Below, one piece after another: positions 1 through 12,367 of a stretch of 64,000 nucleotides of DNA (position 1 is the stretch's first letter; every line of letters begins with the position of its first letter). Origin of the DNA: Coniferiporia sulphurascens (taxonomy: Eukaryota > Basidiomycota > Agaricomycetes > Hymenochaetales > Hymenochaetaceae). The position numbers were made by a program, and so were the translations under genes. The notes beneath the pieces were generated by a model that was given only the letters and a program-made list of their open reading frames with translations, did no database searches and had not been told where the DNA came from. The stretch is taken from contig NBBA01000014.1 of NCBI GenBank assembly GCA_002794785.1, positions 1,240,001-1,304,000 of the forward strand, in the 5' to 3' direction.

Positions 1-1105
1 ACGTTCGAATGGGGGTCGTGGCAGCGATCGATGCAGGAACGAGTGTGCCGTCGAGCTGCATATAAACATCAATGTTATACACTTTCTCGCATTCTCGCAG
101 CTGACGTGCAGCTCAACATAGATTCACCTGTGTTAGGTACAAAGGACACTTCAGGTTGAATCTTTTCAGGACTTCGTAGTATGCGGTGACCGTGCGTCTT
201 GCAAACGACAAGATGGACGCGTTTAGAATGGACGCATTTTCCCTTTCAAGTAGTCCAACCTGTCCCACTAGTTACTAGGGTTAGTCCGCGTATCATCCAC
301 TATTATATAGTTGCCCACCATCTTTAGAGCATACCACACTTATATTTTCTCTGCCTAGGGTGTCCTCTATGAATTTCTTCGCATATTCTTCTTGCGTGCC
401 TGCAGATGCGAGAGGCGAGAATATGCCGACGATAACAACATTCTTAATGCCCTTCGAGCGGATGACGTCGCATTGTTCCTTCAATTGAGAGTCGCGTATT
501 GGCACTATTTCCTTGCCATCAACTAGGATGATTTGCTTAATTCAGCGATATATGGTGTATGGATTGAGTACTCATCTTACTTTCTAAGCCTCCGTCTATC
601 ATTGCCACGTGTCCTTCCATAATGGCCCGAAGGCGCGGTGGAAAATCAATGAAAGGAGGGCATCTCGCCGTGTATGGGCCCGAAAGACGGATCACAGCAA
701 CCTTCGATAAACGACGAGGATCAGCTTCAATCACAGCATTCAAAAAATCTGCATGAACGGACGAGTCTTTCAGTTTGCTAGTCCATAGCGGATAAGGAAG
801 CAGACTTACGAGTGGTTCCGATGGACAGGTAAAGTATATTTTCTTTGTCTATTTGGGACTGCTGCAATACTGTCCCTAGGGCAGAGGAAATGCCACCAGT
901 TACGTCCGGCGTAGTAGGCGACTTATTCCAGGCCACTATCGCGTCAGCCGCCGACTCGGAGGCACATTTGAGAATGACAGCGTCCGTATTCGTTCCTGTA
1001 TATTTCGAGAGGGCCGATACTTCGGATTAATGTATGTACTAGCGCATTAACCAAGTTTGGGCACTCGCCTCCAACATCGATCCCGATTCTGAACATAGCG
1101 GACAT
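1..1105 (-). CDS. Hydantoinase/5-oxoprolinase family protein, N-terminal part (truncated by window edge)
   Basis: This is the start of an ATP-dependent hydantoinase/oxoprolinase (HyuA-like, acetate-kinase-like fold) that would open cyclic amides such as hydantoins or 5-oxoproline. Six exons are visible on the minus strand: 1069-1105, 810-995, 581-748, 319-522, 128-267 and 1-55; all junctions keep phase. The spliced product starts with a glycine-rich phosphate-binding motif (RIGIDVGGTNTDAVIL). It continues through LSIGTTHFLNAVIEA, VAVIRLSGPYT, the CPPFIDFPP segment, GGLEIDGKEI, a VCSKDVGQVGLLERENA segment and LDGTLVPASIAATTPIRT, the usual family order. About 263 codons of a family that is usually several times longer are inside the window. 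The first intron (996-1068) has a GC donor (GCGAGT). The start was chosen at the ATG at 1105, just before the nucleotide-binding motif; a second in-frame ATG lies three codons later. Substrate cannot be told from this part. Confidence 0.85.
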
Positions 1106-2118
1106 TATGCTCACGGTTTGTTAATTCTACGATGACCGGCGCTGGGGAAAATGGAAAAGTGAAAGAGCCCCGACTTCGGTCGCTGTCAGACTTTATAAAC
1201 TGTGACCAGATGTAGCACCAGCGAGATAAGCGATAATTGACAGAAATAGATAGAGATCTTCCGAAGTCCGACTCAGTGTGGTTGTTGATCCCGATAAGCA
1301 GGGAAACCGGGCGCGATCCGGAAGGAGGTATCGTACAATTGTGTGCGAGCGAGCGACGCTGGTGCGGCCACAGCTTGGAACTTGAAAAAAAAACCCTTAA
1401 TAGAAGCCTACTTTCACAGCACCTCTGTTGCCTTCTCTTTCGTTGGTGGGTAGATCACGGCAGTCGAAGGCATACGGAAATCTTGGTGTGCTGCTTAGCC
1501 CGATAGATTACGGAAGAACTGTTTGACGATATGGAAGATCCAGCAGATTCAAGCTCTACTTAACTCCGAGCCAAGCTTGCTTCAAAGTGAAGAAATTTGT
1601 TGACCGAATGATAGATCGGAGTTGAGTCGCGGGCAAAAAAAATTCGGCTGTTTCCGGTCGTCTGCGATTCACGAAAATTAGCTGACTTTTGAAGGTTTGT
1701 ATTCATTTCATAACCAGGCGACGCCTCTATCAAACAGTATTTGCAAACAAAAACGAAACAAAGCGCCCCATGCCAGGACCACTCCCTCCTGGAGATATAG
1801 ATGATTCGCGTCTTGCTCGTAATGGGAGGTCGCTTGCCTGCAAACTGCCATCAATCATGCCAGTGGAAATTCTGCGGCCGACCAACACTACCATTGACGG
1901 CTTCCTGCTGCTCTATCTGGGTTTACCAATGGGTTCTCTGCTCGTACTGCTATCTTCTAGATCGATATCGATTCTTGGTTTTGTCTAGTTCGTCGCCCAC
2001 TACCGGCACGCGTTTAATAACAAGTCGATAACGTGTCGGCCAGTGTCCACTGCCAAACCTCATATCTTATAAAGCGCTCACAACTCACAGCCGCTATTGT
2101 AAACCCGATATTCGAATC
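1106..2118. other. Intergenic, no gene recognised
   Basis: This stretch separates the hydantoinase start from a decayed nucleotidyltransferase-like gene. Only short open frames occur, with no splice-linked continuity or family motif on either strand. The part next to 1106 must hold the hydantoinase promoter, but I see no clear TATA element. Confidence 0.5.
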
Positions 2119-2784
2119 GTGAAAGAAGCTGCGCACGCTACTGTTTTGGCTCTGCGCACTATGGGCTGTCATAGCTGTCTAGTGAGCGGTGTCGCTTGTC
2201 GCTTGTTTGGGAACTCAAGGACGCCTGAGGTAGGACTTGAGTACTTGTGGAAAATCTTATCGCTAAAATACGCTGAGTCTGCAGGATGTGGACATCGTTG
2301 TACTAGACCAGACGAAGTCCCAAGGACAACTAAAACGAGGACTCGTTTCGCGAGACTCACGCTTCTATCTCGTCGATGCAAAGCCCTCTCGCGCGCATTA
2401 CAAAGTATTATGGTATTGTCTATCAATGCTTCCGGGACGGTCTTGTAAGATCCATCTACTGCAGCCTGGAATAATGAACATTCCGGATATTGATTCCGCC
2501 CGGATTGTTCACATCGATGAGATGCTTGTCATGCCCTCTTCTATCGTCCTTCTCCTAAAGCTGCAGGCATGGGAAGATCACAAAGTAGCCATAACAAACT
2601 ACCTGTACATAAGCAGTATACCGACGTGCTAGAAGATATCGACCGCCTTCAACCGCTCACTTGCTCGCAAAGCATGAGACCACGTGACGACTCATCCGGG
2701 CACATTCATTTCTGCTGCTGAAAAACGCGTCAGAAACTATGCCAAATGCTTTCCCAACTCAGCAACTCACTGGCGTACGCTCTG
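2119..2784 (+). pseudogene. Degenerate nucleotidyltransferase-like gene (agaricomycete family)
   Basis: The reading resembles a fungal family related to the nucleotidyltransferase fold (SxACxxxG...DVDIVV). Exon 1 ends around 2229 with residues like GVACRLFGNSRTPE. A GT-AG intron (2230-2284) then joins directly to DVDIVVLDQT, giving the adjacent acidic pair expected at the metal-binding strand. The frame continues through LVSRDSRFYLVDAK, YKVLW, GRSCKIHLLQPG and VMPSSIVLLLKLQAW. It then shifts frame near 2604 (continuing HKQYTDVLEDIDRL in frame 1) and again near 2705 (continuing ISAAEKRVRNYAKCFPNSA in frame 2) before a stop. No intron can explain two shifts so close together, so the gene looks dead. 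No convincing in-frame ATG was found at its 5' end. The family assignment is from memory and only moderately certain. Confidence 0.55.
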
Positions 2785-3992
2785 ATACCATCTTGACGTA
2801 CCCGCTTTACGAGCGCCGAACCCCATAGTCGTTACCACGTCAATCTCTGCATACAGTAGCCATCCGTCGACGAAACTCAAGCGTTCTATACGATGTTTTT
2901 GAGTATGGGGATAAAAAAAATTCCAAAGTCGTCGCCGAGACATGCAGACCCCAGATCGAAGCCCTGGAAAGCTCGCAAGCCCGCACACAAGCACGCGGGC
3001 GCCGCATCCAGACCTCAAACTAACGCCGGGGTGGCGCCCACTAAGCCAAAATCAATGAACTCAAGTCCGACACGAAAATTACAAAGTGGGTCTAAACAGG
3101 TTGTCCGTATAGGACTCGTAGCTCGACCTTAGGAAACTGCCAAACAGACAACCAAGCCAACAGGCTCAGCGTTCAGGCAACGCAAACGAAGTCCCCGAAC
3201 AGCGAATCAGACGGCTACCTAAGGATCTCGCCGCAGCGGTGCTTTCCAAGCACGGGTCACAGGAGAAATTCGATACCCTTCCGGCGCGTAAGAAAAGGTA
3301 CAAAAGCAGGCTGTGCAGGAGACCGCGTTTTAGATTATACAGGCGTTCCTGATTGGGGACTGACCTCCCTTTTCTTTCATTTGTCCTAGTTCCATATTCA
3401 TGCTCAGTGGTGAATGTATGTACTACGCCTCCCTCTTCTCGGTTTATAACAGAGTTGTTGATTTATACTTGCTGTACATCATTGGGCCCCATACTAGCTT
3501 TGTTATACTGTATATTCCCATTAGTCAACCACCTTTACAAAATATTGAGCAACTTCGGTACCTTCGCTCGTCTGATGTTTAAATGAGATAAAGTATCGGG
3601 GTCATGAGACTAGTTATCCTGAGGTTATTCGAACAATCCTGAACGTATTTATTGGAGCATTCGCTATCAATTTGAAAGTAGAATATAGATCGATGTTCCA
3701 GGCTCTAGTTGGTGCCAATATGGAAATGCGGGCCGAGAGGCGGAGAAAAATGTTGGGCGGATATATACCTAAGTACTGGGTGATCTCTCATTCCCCTTAC
3801 TACCCAATCCTCTCTGCCGCTTGAGACAGCTTCCTTTCCAACGACTATTAATCACAGGTGCATATACTCCAGATATAATTTCCTCCCGTGTATTTTCCAC
3901 GTGCTTAACCGGCAGTTGCCGCGAGCATTCAGTCACCGTCATCGCTGTGGACGACGACATACGATTCTTGTTCCTGACTATCGACTACCACC
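2785..3992. other. Intergenic, gene remnants possible
   Basis: No intact gene is seen. A basic open stretch (2893-3132, rich in K, P, R) and a short frame at 3188-3352 (VPEQRIRRLPKDLAAAV, ending in an Arg-rich tail) look compositionally coding but match no family I know. They may be further debris of the preceding pseudogene. From 3350 the DNA becomes AT-rich and featureless up to the hexokinase start. Confidence 0.35.
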
Positions 3993-6316
3993 ATGCCTGC
4001 TTCACGCCGTGGAAGTGGAAGTGTAACGCTGCCCTCTGGGCAGACGCTCGCCATCCATACCCGTACTCAAGATGAGGAGGACCTACCGCACGCGACGAAG
4101 AAGTACGTCTTGGAATTGCTCATGGTATCGCTTTTCTAGCTGATGGACCGAGGTGCTTGCCAGGACGATGGCGGACCACCTGCGGAAGTACGAGAGCCTG
4201 TAAGTGTGACCTTAAACAGAGCTGTGCAAGGGGTCAGGCGCGTGGCAGAGTGGTTGATTATCCACCCCACCAGGTTCACGCTCACTCCGCAGCGTATGCG
4301 CATGATTACAGAGGCATTCAGTGAGACGCTGGATACAGGTTTGAAAAAGCCTGACCAGATTGTGGTTAGTTTAACCGAGTAGAATTGCTACCCGCGATTA
4401 GCGCATATATAACGCGTGGATTTCCAGCCGATGATTCCAACGTATGTTTTCGGCTGGCCAACCGGTGATGAGCTCGGGGATTACCTTGCGCTGGATCTCG
4501 GTGAGTCTTGTTATTCATCTGTTTTCCGATTGTGCTAATCGGGGGCATTATGTAGGTGGCACAAATCTACGCGTCTGTCTCGTCAGTCTTCAGGGCTCCG
4601 GGAAGTTCGAGATTACACAGACCAAATATCGTCTTACTGAGGAGCAGAAGCAAGATGATGGCGAGAAACTATTTGACTTCTGCGCGGAATGTCTACAGAC
4701 GTTCATCCTTACAAACATGAGTAACGTAACGGAGCCGGGCACGGAGCCTGCAGGGGACGAATCTGCGCTTTCGGCCGATGGTCTAATAAAGCCCGGCCAA
4801 GAGTTGCCTCTGGGATTCACGGTATGGTACGTCTTTTTCGGGGATTTCACGTTACTAATTTTCTTCTGCGGAAAGTTCTCTTACCCTTGCGAGTGAGGCT
4901 CGTTTGAAACGAAATACAGGTGCTTCTACTAACAAAGAAGACAGCCAAGAACGGATTGACCATGGCAAGCTCATACGTTGGACAAAGGGCTTCGGCTCTC
5001 CGAATACCGAAGGACGTGATGTCGCAGAGATGTTCCGGAAGTCCATTGAGAAACTCGTGTGCCAAATTTACTCCTGTCTCGTCTCGTCCCGTCTTCAACT
5101 TCATACTTTTTTCCCCACAGGATCTTCCGATCAAGCTCACCGCGCTTATCAATGATACTACTGGCACACTCATCGCGTCGCACTACGTGAATCCACGCAC
5201 GAAAATTGCGGTCATTTTTGGCACAGGGTGTAACGCCGCGTACATGGAACACGTTAGTGACATCGAAAAGATTCACAATCTTGGCATTTCAGGGGATGCG
5301 GAGATGGCGATAAACTGCGAATGGGTACGTCACATTTTCAATGCATAACCGAAGCTAAGGAAAATCAATGGCGATGTATGACAGGGTGCGTTTGACTCGT
5401 TCCACCATGAGCACCTACCGCGGACGAAATACGACCAAATTGTGGACGAAACGTCGAATAAGCCGGAAGAGCAAGCGTTTGAGGTGCGTTTGCCGTATCC
5501 GTCCACTAGTATATGATTTCTAATCAATGCTGCTTGATTTAGAAACTCATATCTGGACGCTATCTGGGGGAGATTCTTCGTCTTGTGATATGCGAGCTCA
5601 TTGACGAAGGTGTTCTTTTCCTTGGGCAAAACACATACAAGCTCGAAAAGCCATATTGCTTCGATACTGCGTTCCTGTCACTCATGGAGAGGTTTATTGC
5701 TTACCCTTTACACTTTATGTTGGACGTTACTTATTATGCGTATAGTGACCCGACGGACGAGCTTCTCATGATTATTGGCATATTCACGCACTTCTTTGCT
5801 CTGGAGACGACCTTAGCGGAAAGACAGTTTTTCCGCGCACTCGCGCGACTTGTCGGACGCCGGGCCGCACGCCTTAGTTCGTGCGGAATCGCGGCCATTG
5901 TCTCAAAAATGGGCTACCTCGATGAGGGTTGCTCTGTTGGTGCAGACGGCTCACTGTACAACGTGCGTAGACCATAACCGGGGGTGACAATCGTGAACCT
6001 TGTTTGTTGATGATCATCTGTAGAAATACCCAGGATTTGCGGACAGGGTCCATGAGGGTTTGGTGGACATTTTCGGCGACAAGGGCCGGTACGTACTGAA
6101 GACACCACTTAATCAAGCATATATAGCTAACTTAAGTGATCAGTAATATCATAACCCACCATGCCGAGGATGGAAGCGGCGTTGGGAGCGCTATCATTGC
6201 TGGTATGTACTCTTCGTTCCGCTTGTGGGAGTTCATCGTTATTGGGCACTTCTCATATTTGATGCCTAGCGATGACAAAGAAGAGGAAGGATGCTGGGAT
6301 CTACGCCCACGTCTGA
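3993..6316 (+). CDS. Hexokinase
   Basis: Phosphorylates glucose and other hexoses with ATP at the entry of glycolysis, in the cytosol. Fourteen exons (3993-4102, 4164-4199, 4274-4364, 4428-4500, 4556-4821, 4876-4892, 4945-5056, 5121-5324, 5385-5483, 5543-5691, 5746-5962, 6024-6088, 6144-6202, 6270-6316) splice in phase to about 514 residues, close to the usual ~500. In order it shows MADHLRKYESL, the phosphate-1 loop LDLGGTNLRV, the sugar-binding block with LGFTFSYPC and RWTKGFG, INDTTGTLIAS, the phosphate-2 motif IFGTGCNAAY, CEWGAF, and the adenosine motif DGSGVGSAI. The C-terminus AAMTKKRKDAGIYAHV is typical. The start gives a short N-terminal extension before the conserved core. Exon 6 is only 17 nt. 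No frame break was found, so it should be functional. Whether it has a regulatory (Hxk2-like) role cannot be told. Confidence 0.93.
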
Positions 6317-6545
6317 GTTTGGGTCTAGTGTGGATTCGAGTGCATATTTTGGTTCTCGTATGGACCTGTTTGTGATTGAAGTCCGAGGCTTGAATGTACT
6401 ACGCGTGGGTAAGAATAGATGATAGCAGATATGAATTCCTTGAGCATACCCAATGTACAACGATTTCCCTCAACAGACTCTTTATTTCCTAGCTAAATAA
6501 ATAAGGCCCGAAGATTAAGGGGCAATAATGTTACAGACCCAGTGT

Positions 6546-9028
6546 TTACATCCGTATTTGCAAGTCCTTCCAGTACATCGGCCCGGTGTAATCGACCCCA
6601 TCGTCGCCCTTGACTTCATCCATAACCTTCGTGCCAAAATCGTCCATATCAAATCGCATGACGAAGACCTGGAAATGCTCTGCCGTCCTCACACTACCAT
6701 TTGCATCCCAGAACTCCGCCGTTATATCTCCGTCATGCACTGTACAGAACTCTGGCAGACCTTCTTCCTCGCATACTACAGCAATGTACTCCTCTTCTCC
6801 CTGTGCGTCGTACCCAGCGAGGAGGGGGTAATGGTCTGCCCTAGTGAACGACTTTCCAGGCGGGATGTCCAAGAGGAGCAAACATCCGCAGTACGTCGTG
6901 ACGAGCCTCTCTGTTGCAGGTCTATCTGCAGGATGCTCAAGTAGGTGAGTAGGAAGAGGCGGCCACCATCGCTTTTCTTGAAGCGCTGTTTTAAATGGAA
7001 CAGCACCCTCAATGGGAACGGGAGATAGCTGTAGGATGTTAGAGCGGCTTTGAAACGCGAGGGCCAGAATCCATTCTGACCTGGCAGTAGTGGTGTCTTC
7101 CGGTCTCAGGTAGGTAGATCCGGTTCAGCCAGAAGTTGTTGGTGGAGAACCGGTAGAAGTCGGGGAATGGCGTCATGTCGAGGTCGTGCAGAGCGTACAG
7201 GACCTCTGCGGTGTCCTCCGTCGTGCCTACTTTCGTGAGGTGGCGCTTCAGTGCGCCCCAACAATAGCGATCTAGACTCCTGATGACAGGCAGACATTGC
7301 AGCAGATGTGTTGCAGACGTTTTGGGTGAGCTTATTAAAAAATGATCAGAACTCTTTTGGTAACGCGATAAAGGGAAGGTGGAGTGGACGCACTTAACGA
7401 GAGCCCCGACAATCATCTCGCAGTAGAAGTCCAACAAATGGCTGTCAATAACGAAACGCATTTCGAGCCGAGTGTTTCGTATATGCAGGAATTGCTCCTT
7501 GATCATATACGAAACGGCAAGTTCCACATTACTCGAAACTGCGGCTATTATTGTTGTCAGTGCTCGTGAGGGAGGAATGTGGTAGTTCTCCAAATTCTGA
7601 ACACATGCTGAGACGGCTGCCCTGTAAACAGCTATTGGAAACCATGGTTCGGTAGCCATCATGAGTGCTATTTTCCATGGAATGAATTTCGTGAGCCTAG
7701 AAGCTGTCTTCGGAACTCTCTCAGCAAGACTAAAGACGGATCGGTACAAATTAATGTAAAAACACTGGCACTAGAACAACTTTCTGCCAGAACAGATTAG
7801 GGGACTCACCGCAAAAAGGACATCACAAGCGCAGGGATGTATTTCGAGATAAAAAGACACTTTGTGGCGTATAAGTACTCGAAAGTAAGGATGTCACCGG
7901 TTTTCGCTATGACTGAAGAACATAATGCGTCAAGTGTCTTCCACTCATACGTACTAGACGATGCATCAAGTCGCCAGAGAAACACAGCAAATTTCTCAAA
8001 GAACATGTCGGAATCCAGGAGATAGGTACCGACTTCTGCAAGATGACGAAGTGCAAGGAAAGATGTTTCCGAATCTCTGTTTAAGCAGCTTCAATGAGAA
8101 GACCGCTCTTTCCATCTAAGAGAAAAAAGTACGTCAGCTTACTGAATATAATCCAATAAATCAAGAGCAGCATCCTTGCGGCGCTCAGAGTCGACGAGCT
8201 TTTTCCCCAGTGAATGAATACGCGTAGCAGAAAGACTGATCAAAGCTTCCTGTGATTGCTTGGAAAGCGGATCGCTCATAAATGGATAATCTGAGGCGTA
8301 CTGCCGGAGGACATCGACTGCACCCAGGTTTATCAGAATGGTCGAGTAAAACGGATCTTGAGACGATATGGTAATGATATGTTGCAAGGCTCGTTCACGG
8401 TTCTCGGGAACATCGGATCTGCAAGGAAGATACGCGGATTCAGGTTTGAGTACAAGCTTGTTTAACCACCCAGCAGCAAATCGAATAAGGACGGATCAAC
8501 ACACCGTGCGTATTTAAGCAGACGCTTACAATCCGCGACGGTCTTCCCTTTTTCCTGGAGGGATTGAAGGAACAAGAACGTTCGTTGGTCTTCCAGTCTG
8601 TGGTATGGTAAAGCCCGGGCCCGCATCCTCTTCACGGCAGCATCCGGGCCTTTTCCAAGTCTTAATGCAATTTCATTCAGCCTCTTCTCGAGAGAACGGC
8701 CAGTGATACTGTAAGCCAAGTCGAGCGTGCGTCCCGCGCCGGGCAGGTTAAATCCCATCTCTTCGTTTCCTTCATCATAAACGGGAGTTGGAAGGTCTGG
8801 GCGCGGTGCGATTCCAAGGACGCGCCCTGCCTTGTTCAGGTGACGCTCGACGGCGCGTCCTCCTGCGCTGTACAATCGGCCTAACAGTCTTCCAGGCCCA
8901 GGGAGGTCTGAGGCGGTCATCCCGCTCGACACGAGCGAGCACTCTGATTCCCCATCCGAGTCGGAATCGTCACTGGCAGAGTCGTGCAGTTCGGTAGACT
9001 CAGACCATCGAGGTTCAAAAAGACTCAT
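6546..9028 (-). pseudogene. Uncharacterised fungal protein, interrupted by a 4-bp duplication
   Basis: Exons 8505-9028, 8143-8418, 7810-8088 and a long last exon from 7729 to the stop at 6546 join in phase. The N-terminus is Ser/Asp-rich, followed by two related ~30-residue repeats (LPGPGRLLGRLYSAGGR and LPGAGRTLDLAYSITGR). The middle is an all-helical, armadillo-like region (LQHIITISSQDPFYSTILINLG...). The C-terminal part contains AGYDAQGEEEYIAVV, faintly reminiscent of DM9/DUF3421 repeats. In the last exon, near 7108-7116, a tandem AGGT duplication (TACCTACC on the coding strand) shifts the frame. Upstream reads LNRIYL; downstream RPEDTTTARSEWILALAFQSRS continues in the next frame. Removing one copy would restore one frame, and no GT-AG intron covers it. 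Either the allele is broken or this is a sequencing error. Function unknown; typed as a pseudogene because of the break. Confidence 0.6.
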
Positions 9029-9844
9029 GGTCGACAGTTCACGAAGACGAGCAAAGGGATTGGGTACACAAACATGGGCCTTGGCTTAGACAATGAAGCT
9101 GCAGGGTGTCAGTAGATTTATAACGCTGCTTGTGTGTACTGCCATCCGTGCCCGTGGCAATTACAGTAATATATGGCTAGTACGTTCATTTAATGCACTG
9201 CCCTCGCTTGGTGCACGCACTGCCAATCACGGGTTTTTAAATCTACGTGCATATACGTAAGACGAAGAAGTTTTACTTGTAAGAAAGAAATTCAAAAAAC
9301 TGCGCACTTTGCGTAATTATAAAATGATTCCACCTGGTTCGATTATACACACCAGAGTCCGAGTCGGACGCATTTCCACCGTGACATTGACTGTGTCAAC
9401 CGCAAAAGTGCACAGGTTTGGTCACACCAATGTCACAATCTGTATTGTAACTCCGATTGAAAGAGCTTCGGCACGGGTTCGGGAAGACTTCGATTAACGC
9501 CAGTTCGATCGGAGTTTCAAATGGGATTAGACATTCTTACTTATGTCACCTTCTGAAAAAACAAAATGAATCCTAGCAATCCACCAACAAAAATTGAAAA
9601 TGATCCTTATTGCAAAGTTTGGAACATAAGTCACACGATGGTATATCGGAATTCAGGGCATTGTAGGTTGATCAAACTCTGCAATACAAATAATACGGCA
9701 AGCATCAGTCGTGACTCATCGTTTTCATTTTCGAGTGTCGCGACTTACAAAGCCTATCGGACAAGCACTCATATTTATATCCTACACTTTCGCGCCTGGG
9801 AGCCTCCGACTCGCGATTGTACTCTTGTCCCCCGCCTCGCTCTC
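9029..9844. other. Intergenic region with promoter of the downstream hydrolase
   Basis: This lies between divergent genes. It holds a TATA-like element (TATTTATA, 9772-9779) about 70 nt upstream of the hydrolase ATG and no supportable coding sequence. Confidence 0.5.
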
Positions 9845-11026
9845 ATGTCTAACTCCAGCGATTTCACAGTCCCAATAACGGACAAGTTTTCCCCCTTTCA
9901 TATTTCCACACACACGTACAAGCTTGTTGATGGCCATTCAATACTTGTCGATGTGTTCATACCCAGAAAGCTAATGAATGAAGGCCCGTATTCGGCCAGC
10001 TGGAGCGAGAACCGTCCGGTGATCGTTCGGATCCACGGCGGATGGCTGGTACATTCAATCTACTTTCTCCGGCCTTATCGAGGCGATCTGACTTCGTTTA
10101 CCATTCCGTAATAAACCTAGGTTGGCGGACAGCGAGACTTCGCGCCCTGGTGCGCAGCCTGGCTACTCGAGCTCGCTCTTAAACATAATGCGATATTCGT
10201 CGCGCCGGACTACCGGCTGCTCCCTGAGGCGAAGGGAGAGGAGATCCTCGACGATCTTGATGACTTCTGGAAGTGGCTCGCGAGCGATCTTCCTGATGCC
10301 GTGCACGCTTCGTGCGCGGGCCTCAAGGTCGACCTTGATCGGATCCTCGTCTCGGGAGAGAGCGCCGGCGGATATCTTACAGTACAGGTCGGGCTATCGA
10401 GTTTCGAGCGCGCATCCAAGGAGAGTAAAAGTCAAGCATCGACCCAGACCCCACCTTCACCGAGAGTGCGGGCACTCGTCTGTCCATATCCGATGCTCAG
10501 TCTCCGTGCACCGCATTGGACAAAAGACTATCATAAGCAAATCTTCGAGAATCCGCAGTACCCGAACTCGCTGATCGACGAACGACTTGCGTCTGTGAAG
10601 AATGCGACGACTCGCTCTGTGGTATCAAACGCTGAATTAATGGGGATGCCGCGCGGCCAGTTCGCCATTGCTCTAGTGCAGCGTGGGAGGCTACTTGAAG
10701 TAATGGGGGAAGACAACGACTCGACACCTGGTAAAAGAAGACTGCATCCGGAGGACAGAGTGGAAGACGGGAGCAAACTTCCCCCGACGTTCTTCATCCA
10801 CGGAATCGACGACTCGGCAGTTCCATACGGGATGACTGATACGTTTATTGAGTTCCTGAAGAAGCACAATGCGGTGGACGGTATGGAAGAGGGAAAGGGA
10901 CACGGCGAGGTGCTGCAGTTCGCCAGGGTACCTGGGGAACATGGTTTCGACAACGATATCGGACTGGACAGCACCGAGTGGGTGAAGGATATGGCCTCCT
11001 TCGTCGAGAAGCACTGGTTAAAGTAG
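9845..11026 (+). CDS. Alpha/beta hydrolase fold-3 (carboxylesterase/lipase-like)
   Basis: Predicted to hydrolyse carboxyl esters of small or lipophilic substrates. Two exons (9845-10048 and 10121-11026; intron ends in CCTAG) give 369 residues. The oxyanion-hole region reads HGGW rather than the common HGGG. The strand/loop VAPDYRLLPEAK follows, then the nucleophile elbow GESAGG. The acid is probably Asp in HGIDDSAVPYG, and the base His lies in GEHGFDN near the C-terminus. This is the order of the hormone-sensitive-lipase-like/arylacetamide-deacetylase group (Pfam Abhydrolase_3). No signal peptide is evident, so a cytosolic enzyme is likely. The start is the first ATG in frame after the TATA element. 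Substrate is unknown. Confidence 0.85.
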
Positions 11027-11274
11027 ATCTTTAAAATGAATGTACGATTCTGAGTAAAAGTTCTCCCGTTGTCTCCGAGATTCATCCCGCACGTTGTGCG
11101 TAGCAGAAGTGTCCATTGAAAGGGCGAGCCAGCTACCCAAATTTCAGAGTTGGAGGTACCTTAGTCAAAAGGGGCATTCCCTTGAAATATAGACCCAGGG
11201 AATGTCTTCCAATCGCAATAATAGACATTACGGTAAATCCTCCGAGGACGAGTCCTCATTTAAATCCTTTGCTT

Positions 11275-12367
11275 CTATCCCATTTCGCCGATGCATGGAG
11301 TGGCCCTTGGCTTCCGACTCCTGGACGTGAATGGAAACCTATAATTGTTTGTTTCTGTTGGGATAATTTCACTAGAAATTTCGGGCGTGAAACGCACATC
11401 GAAGGCACCTGCTCTGATAATGTGGATGAGTGCAGGGTCGCTGAGGGCATCAAGCTTGGGACGCCTTTCTTGATCGTGGACTTCGCTTGTTTGTTTATTT
11501 GACATATCAGGATCGAACTGGAGATTTCGGATAAGAAATTATACGTAAAAGAGAAAGGAAGAAAGAAAGAGATAGACTTACTTCATCTTCTGGGAACCCG
11601 TGTATGTTCTCTCTCCGAAGCTGCATTATGAAAGAAAATGATAGGCTCCCTAAGAAGTTTATGAGGCGAGGCTATCAACGCGGGTGAGTTTACATACCGG
11701 ACGCGTCCAAAGGGAGTAACTGAGCGTCTATTGCATTAAGTTTCAATAGCAATGCTCTCATTTGGCGTTGCAGTACCTCTAGAGGCAGTGATTCAGGCTC
11801 GGAGTGCGGATTCCCTGAGCCGGTGACGCGATCGATAATGAAGGTGAACTTTTCGAGTGGTTCGTCTCCGTCATGAATGTTTATGATGACCCTAGACACA
11901 TTGTCCTGTACGAGTAGTCGCCTTCAGCGCGCTCCGGCGTTCACGGAATGTCTATTTTGCAACCTTACTTCTATGACTTCTTCTGCAACGGCCTTCGTTG
12001 CACCGGAGATGTAACTGCCTATAGAAGGATCAACGCATTGGAAAACGGGGATCTCGAACTTTTTGCGACGTTCGAAAAGTTCGGCGGGATAGATTTGGCG
12101 GATGTAGAGAATAGTATGCAGTGCAACTTCAACTGACACGCAAAGTTAAGAAGATAATATGCAGATCGAAGGTTCTCCTGGACACTCACGGATTTCGATA
12201 AATGCCATGACGGCGTCTTTATCCGTCAAGATATTGAGTTTGTGAGTAGCCTGGAGAAAAGATCGCGTAGACTGACCCTGACCATGCTCGGACCCCTCAG
12301 ATTCAGGTTCCTCATTTTCTGACTGCTCGCATTCCAGTTCACCATTCATGTGGTTTTCCTCAGCCAT
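11275..12367 (-). CDS. REV7: REV7 / MAD2B-like HORMA domain protein (DNA polymerase zeta accessory subunit)
   Basis: Rev7 bridges Rev3 and Rev1 in translesion synthesis and also acts in checkpoint and repair complexes. Five exons (12190-12367, 11969-12132, 11698-11905, 11582-11649, 11275-11517) splice in phase to 286 residues. An acidic ~45-residue N-terminal extension precedes the HORMA core. The core has FIEILEVALHTILYIRQIYP, ELFERRKKFEIPVFQC, an IGSYISGATKAV segment, then EKFTFIIDRV and a helix with LQRQMRALLLKLNAID. The strand LSFSFIMQLRRENIHGFP and the late strand ALIHIIRAGAFDVRF follow, matching the family's order and spacing. The acceptor at 11650 was chosen because only it keeps the exon-4 frame open. 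The last ~35 residues after the HORMA fold are not conserved as far as I recall. It is convergent with the hydrolase gene, about 250 bp apart. Confidence 0.82.
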
